A DNA stretch of 64,000 nucleotides, from positions 408,843 to 472,842 of the forward strand of contig JAVKTQ010000002.1 of the NCBI GenBank assembly GCA_031460455.1, given 5' to 3'. The position numbers and the translations under genes are program-made. The notes under the pieces are model-generated. The model saw only the letters and a program-made list of their open reading frames with translations. It did not search any database and was not told the DNA's origin. The DNA is from Sporomusaceae bacterium (GTDB lineage: Bacteria > Bacillota > Negativicutes > Sporomusales > UBA7701). Shown piece after piece: positions 62,609-64,000 of the stretch. Position 1 is the first letter of the stretch. Every line of letters begins with the position of its first letter.

Positions 62609-64000
62609 TTACTTTTGAGAACTTGCCTCCATTGCCCGCAAATGGATAGCAGGGTCGTAAAGTCGATTATACTTTAGGCATCCATAAATAACCTGCGCTA
62701 ATTTTCCGGCAACGTGACCAATCGCTTTCTTTCTTGGCATATTTCGACCTAGTAACCGATTATAGAAGAGTTTGAACGGATTTTGTTTAGTTTTAGGTGC
62801 CAAAAGTACAAGGGACATAAAGAATAGCACGCGGCGAACCGGCCTTACCCCACTCAAGGAAAGACGCGTCTTTTTCAGCGACGTGCCCGATGCCTTGTTT
62901 TCGGGAGTAAACCCCATGTATTTTTTGAACTGTTTATATGTAGGGAACCTAGTTACATCCCCGATTACACCAATCAACATACATGCCCAAGGATAACCCA
63001 TGACTGGTAGTGACCAAAGAATTTCCTTATACGGATGTTCGTCAACCATTTTCTTGATTTCAGCGTCGACTTGTTCAATCATTGCCTCCATATGGTCAAC
63101 GTCCTCGATAATAAATCTCTGATAATCTAATAGATAGGGTATTTCTAGGGGGATGCTACTCTGAAGCAAACCCTTCCACTCGGTAGCTTTCTGTAATGAA
63201 TAACGCCTGATACCACATTCAAGAAGCTCCTGTTGTAGGGTTTCAACAGATGTGGCCGCTATCTGGTTACCGGTCGGATACTTTGTTATCATGCGCCTTA
63301 TTGCTATTCTAGTAAGCCTAGAAGGGAATATGCTTTTGATTTCTGGGTGACTAATGTTTAAAATCAGTTGAAGCTGACTCTTTCTCCGGTTGAGTTGTCT
63401 TTGAATTGAAAGTCTTTCGTACGCCAAGATTTTGAATGGGTTTTTCATCAGTGTTAAAGACCTATCGATTCTTATGCCGTGTATGGATGGGGTTAACGTC
63501 TTTTGATAACCTAAATAAGCGATTACTTTGCTGTCAATACGGTCGCTTTTCTCAGAGATACCCAAATCTCTTTCCCGAAAATCTTTGACGGCTCTGCCAG
63601 GGACCGTGAAAATACTATAACCTGCCTGTTCTATCGCTGTTCTTAAACCGAAATCGTAGTAAACACTCGCCGGCTCCATTAAAATGCAAAAGTCGCGTGG
63701 ATTAAGTGAATTTCGGGTTAGCGCCTCTAACAGGACACAGATACCATGGCCATCAGAACTAAATTTGAATGTTTTCACTCGCTTCCATGACTGTGTTTTA
63801 CTCGCAAAGGCCTCTAGGGGTATCACGGCTGCTTCGTGGTTCTTATAACCGATATCTATACCGACGAAATACTTGCACGGTGGAATGACCGTAGCAGATG
63901 TCAATGCCGATTTGATTTTGCATGAAAGTGGCGTTTGAAATTTGCATGTTTGTGGCGACGGGTTACTGTTGTTTCTGTTCGAACAGCGTGTTGATGACAT
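62609..64000 (-). CDS. IS110-family transposase (5' end at window edge)
   Basis: A 463-residue reading that starts with an ATG at the last bases of the window, so the true N-terminus may lie beyond. The DEDD (RuvC-like) catalytic domain shows VGIDIGYKNHEAA, Glu in LMEPASVYYDFG and Asp residues in EKSDRIDSKV. The C-terminal Transposase_20 domain shows LPVMGYPWACMLIGVIGDVTRFPTYKQFKKYMGF and a Ser in ASGTSLKKTRLSLSG. The first 45 residues ahead of KYFVGIDIG are extra compared with typical members and may be untranslated leader. IS110 elements are guided by a bridge RNA encoded in an element end. Left and right boundaries were not found. Confidence 0.9.
   Translation of the reverse strand: MSSTRCSNRNNSNPSPQTCKFQTPLSCKIKSALTSATVIPPCKYFVGIDIGYKNHEAAVIPLEAFASKTQSWKRVKTFKFSSDGHGICVLLEALTRNSLNPRDFCILMEPASVYYDFGLRTAIEQAGYSIFTVPGRAVKDFRERDLGISEKSDRIDSKVIAYLGYQKTLTPSIHGIRIDRSLTLMKNPFKILAYERLSIQRQLNRRKSQLQLILNISHPEIKSIFPSRLTRIAIRRMITKYPTGNQIAATSVETLQQELLECGIRRYSLQKATEWKGLLQSSIPLEIPYLLDYQRFIIEDVDHMEAMIEQVDAEIKKMVDEHPYKEILWSLPVMGYPWACMLIGVIGDVTRFPTYKQFKKYMGFTPENKASGTSLKKTRLSLSGVRPVRRVLFFMSLVLLAPKTKQNPFKLFYNRLLGRNMPRKKAIGHVAGKLAQVIYGCLKYNRLYDPAIHLRAMEASSQK

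Larger units (their letters stand above)
60947..64000. mobile_element. AT-rich accessory block beginning at the ssrA 3' end
   Basis: Base composition drops abruptly after the tmRNA gene and stays low to the window end. The block carries an abortive-infection-like gene, an AbrB-type gene and an IS110-family transposase. The 3' end of ssrA is a frequent integration site for tyrosine-recombinase islands. No integrase and no second copy of the ssrA 3' end are seen, so the far boundary is outside the window or the island is decayed. Extent is inferred. Confidence 0.55.

Overview
The window is about 61 kb of high-GC chromosome (1-60950) followed by about 3 kb of clearly AT-richer accessory DNA (about 60950-64000). 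The gene content fits an anaerobic Firmicute. It has a cggR-gapA-pgk-tpiA-gpmI-eno operon with a recognisable CggR operator, a secG / carboxylesterase / rnr / smpB / ssrA neighbourhood of Bacillota type, a SCIFF-type SPASM maturase tail, LytS/LytTR signalling and K+-dependent membrane pyrophosphatases. TAT/lipoprotein sulfur-respiration enzymes and high GC make a Negativicute of the Sporomusa group plausible, but that placement is inference.

Layout. 1-4.9 kb: tail of a radical SAM protein, then hypF-hypC-hypD-hypE, the [NiFe]-hydrogenase cyanide-ligand pathway. 4.9-6.3 kb: rpoN (sigma-54). 6.4-12.6 kb: a polysulfide/thiosulfate-reductase-type operon (molybdopterin, 4x[4Fe-4S] and NrfD subunits) bracketed by two tandem-rhodanese lipoproteins. 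One of these has Asp in place of both catalytic Cys residues; the other keeps both. 12.7-15.7 kb: two paralogous permeases. 15.7-16.4 kb: a Cys-rich reverse-strand protein. 16.6-24.9 kb: hexuronate-type catabolism with a ROK regulator, an IolB/KduI-like isomerase, a TRAP transporter (dctPQM), uxaB and uxaA. 25.1-27.5 kb: a LytTR regulator and LytS-like kinase on the minus strand.

27.9-36 kb is the least explained part. It holds a small ORF, a B12-binding/mutase-like fusion, a 150-aa unknown, a RidA protein, a fold-type-I PLP enzyme, an FAD enzyme with a Cys cluster, an FCD-type regulator and a D-cysteine-desulfhydrase/cysteate-lyase homologue. A 19-bp motif containing a palindrome lies just upstream of this cluster and also upstream of the second permease at 14.3 kb, which suggests co-regulation. 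36.2-37.4 kb: a small membrane protein and a SIMPL-domain protein. 37.6-44.7 kb: the glycolytic operon. 44.8-45.8 kb: a cysteine-synthase-family enzyme. 46-60.9 kb: secG, two K+-dependent pyrophosphatases flanking an AGCS symporter and a LysR regulator, a VOC protein, carboxylesterase-thioesterase-rnr, a DUF362/LarA-like pair, DUF1540, smpB and the tmRNA gene.

Two structural signals stand out. First, six copies of a 120-195 bp intergenic repeat with GGCCGTTCAG-like inverted ends lie between 21.6 and 46 kb, all between genes and in both orientations. Second, AT-rich cargo (an abortive-infection-like membrane protein, an AbrB-type protein with a Cys4 tail and an IS110-family transposase) begins right after the 3' end of ssrA, a classic island integration site.
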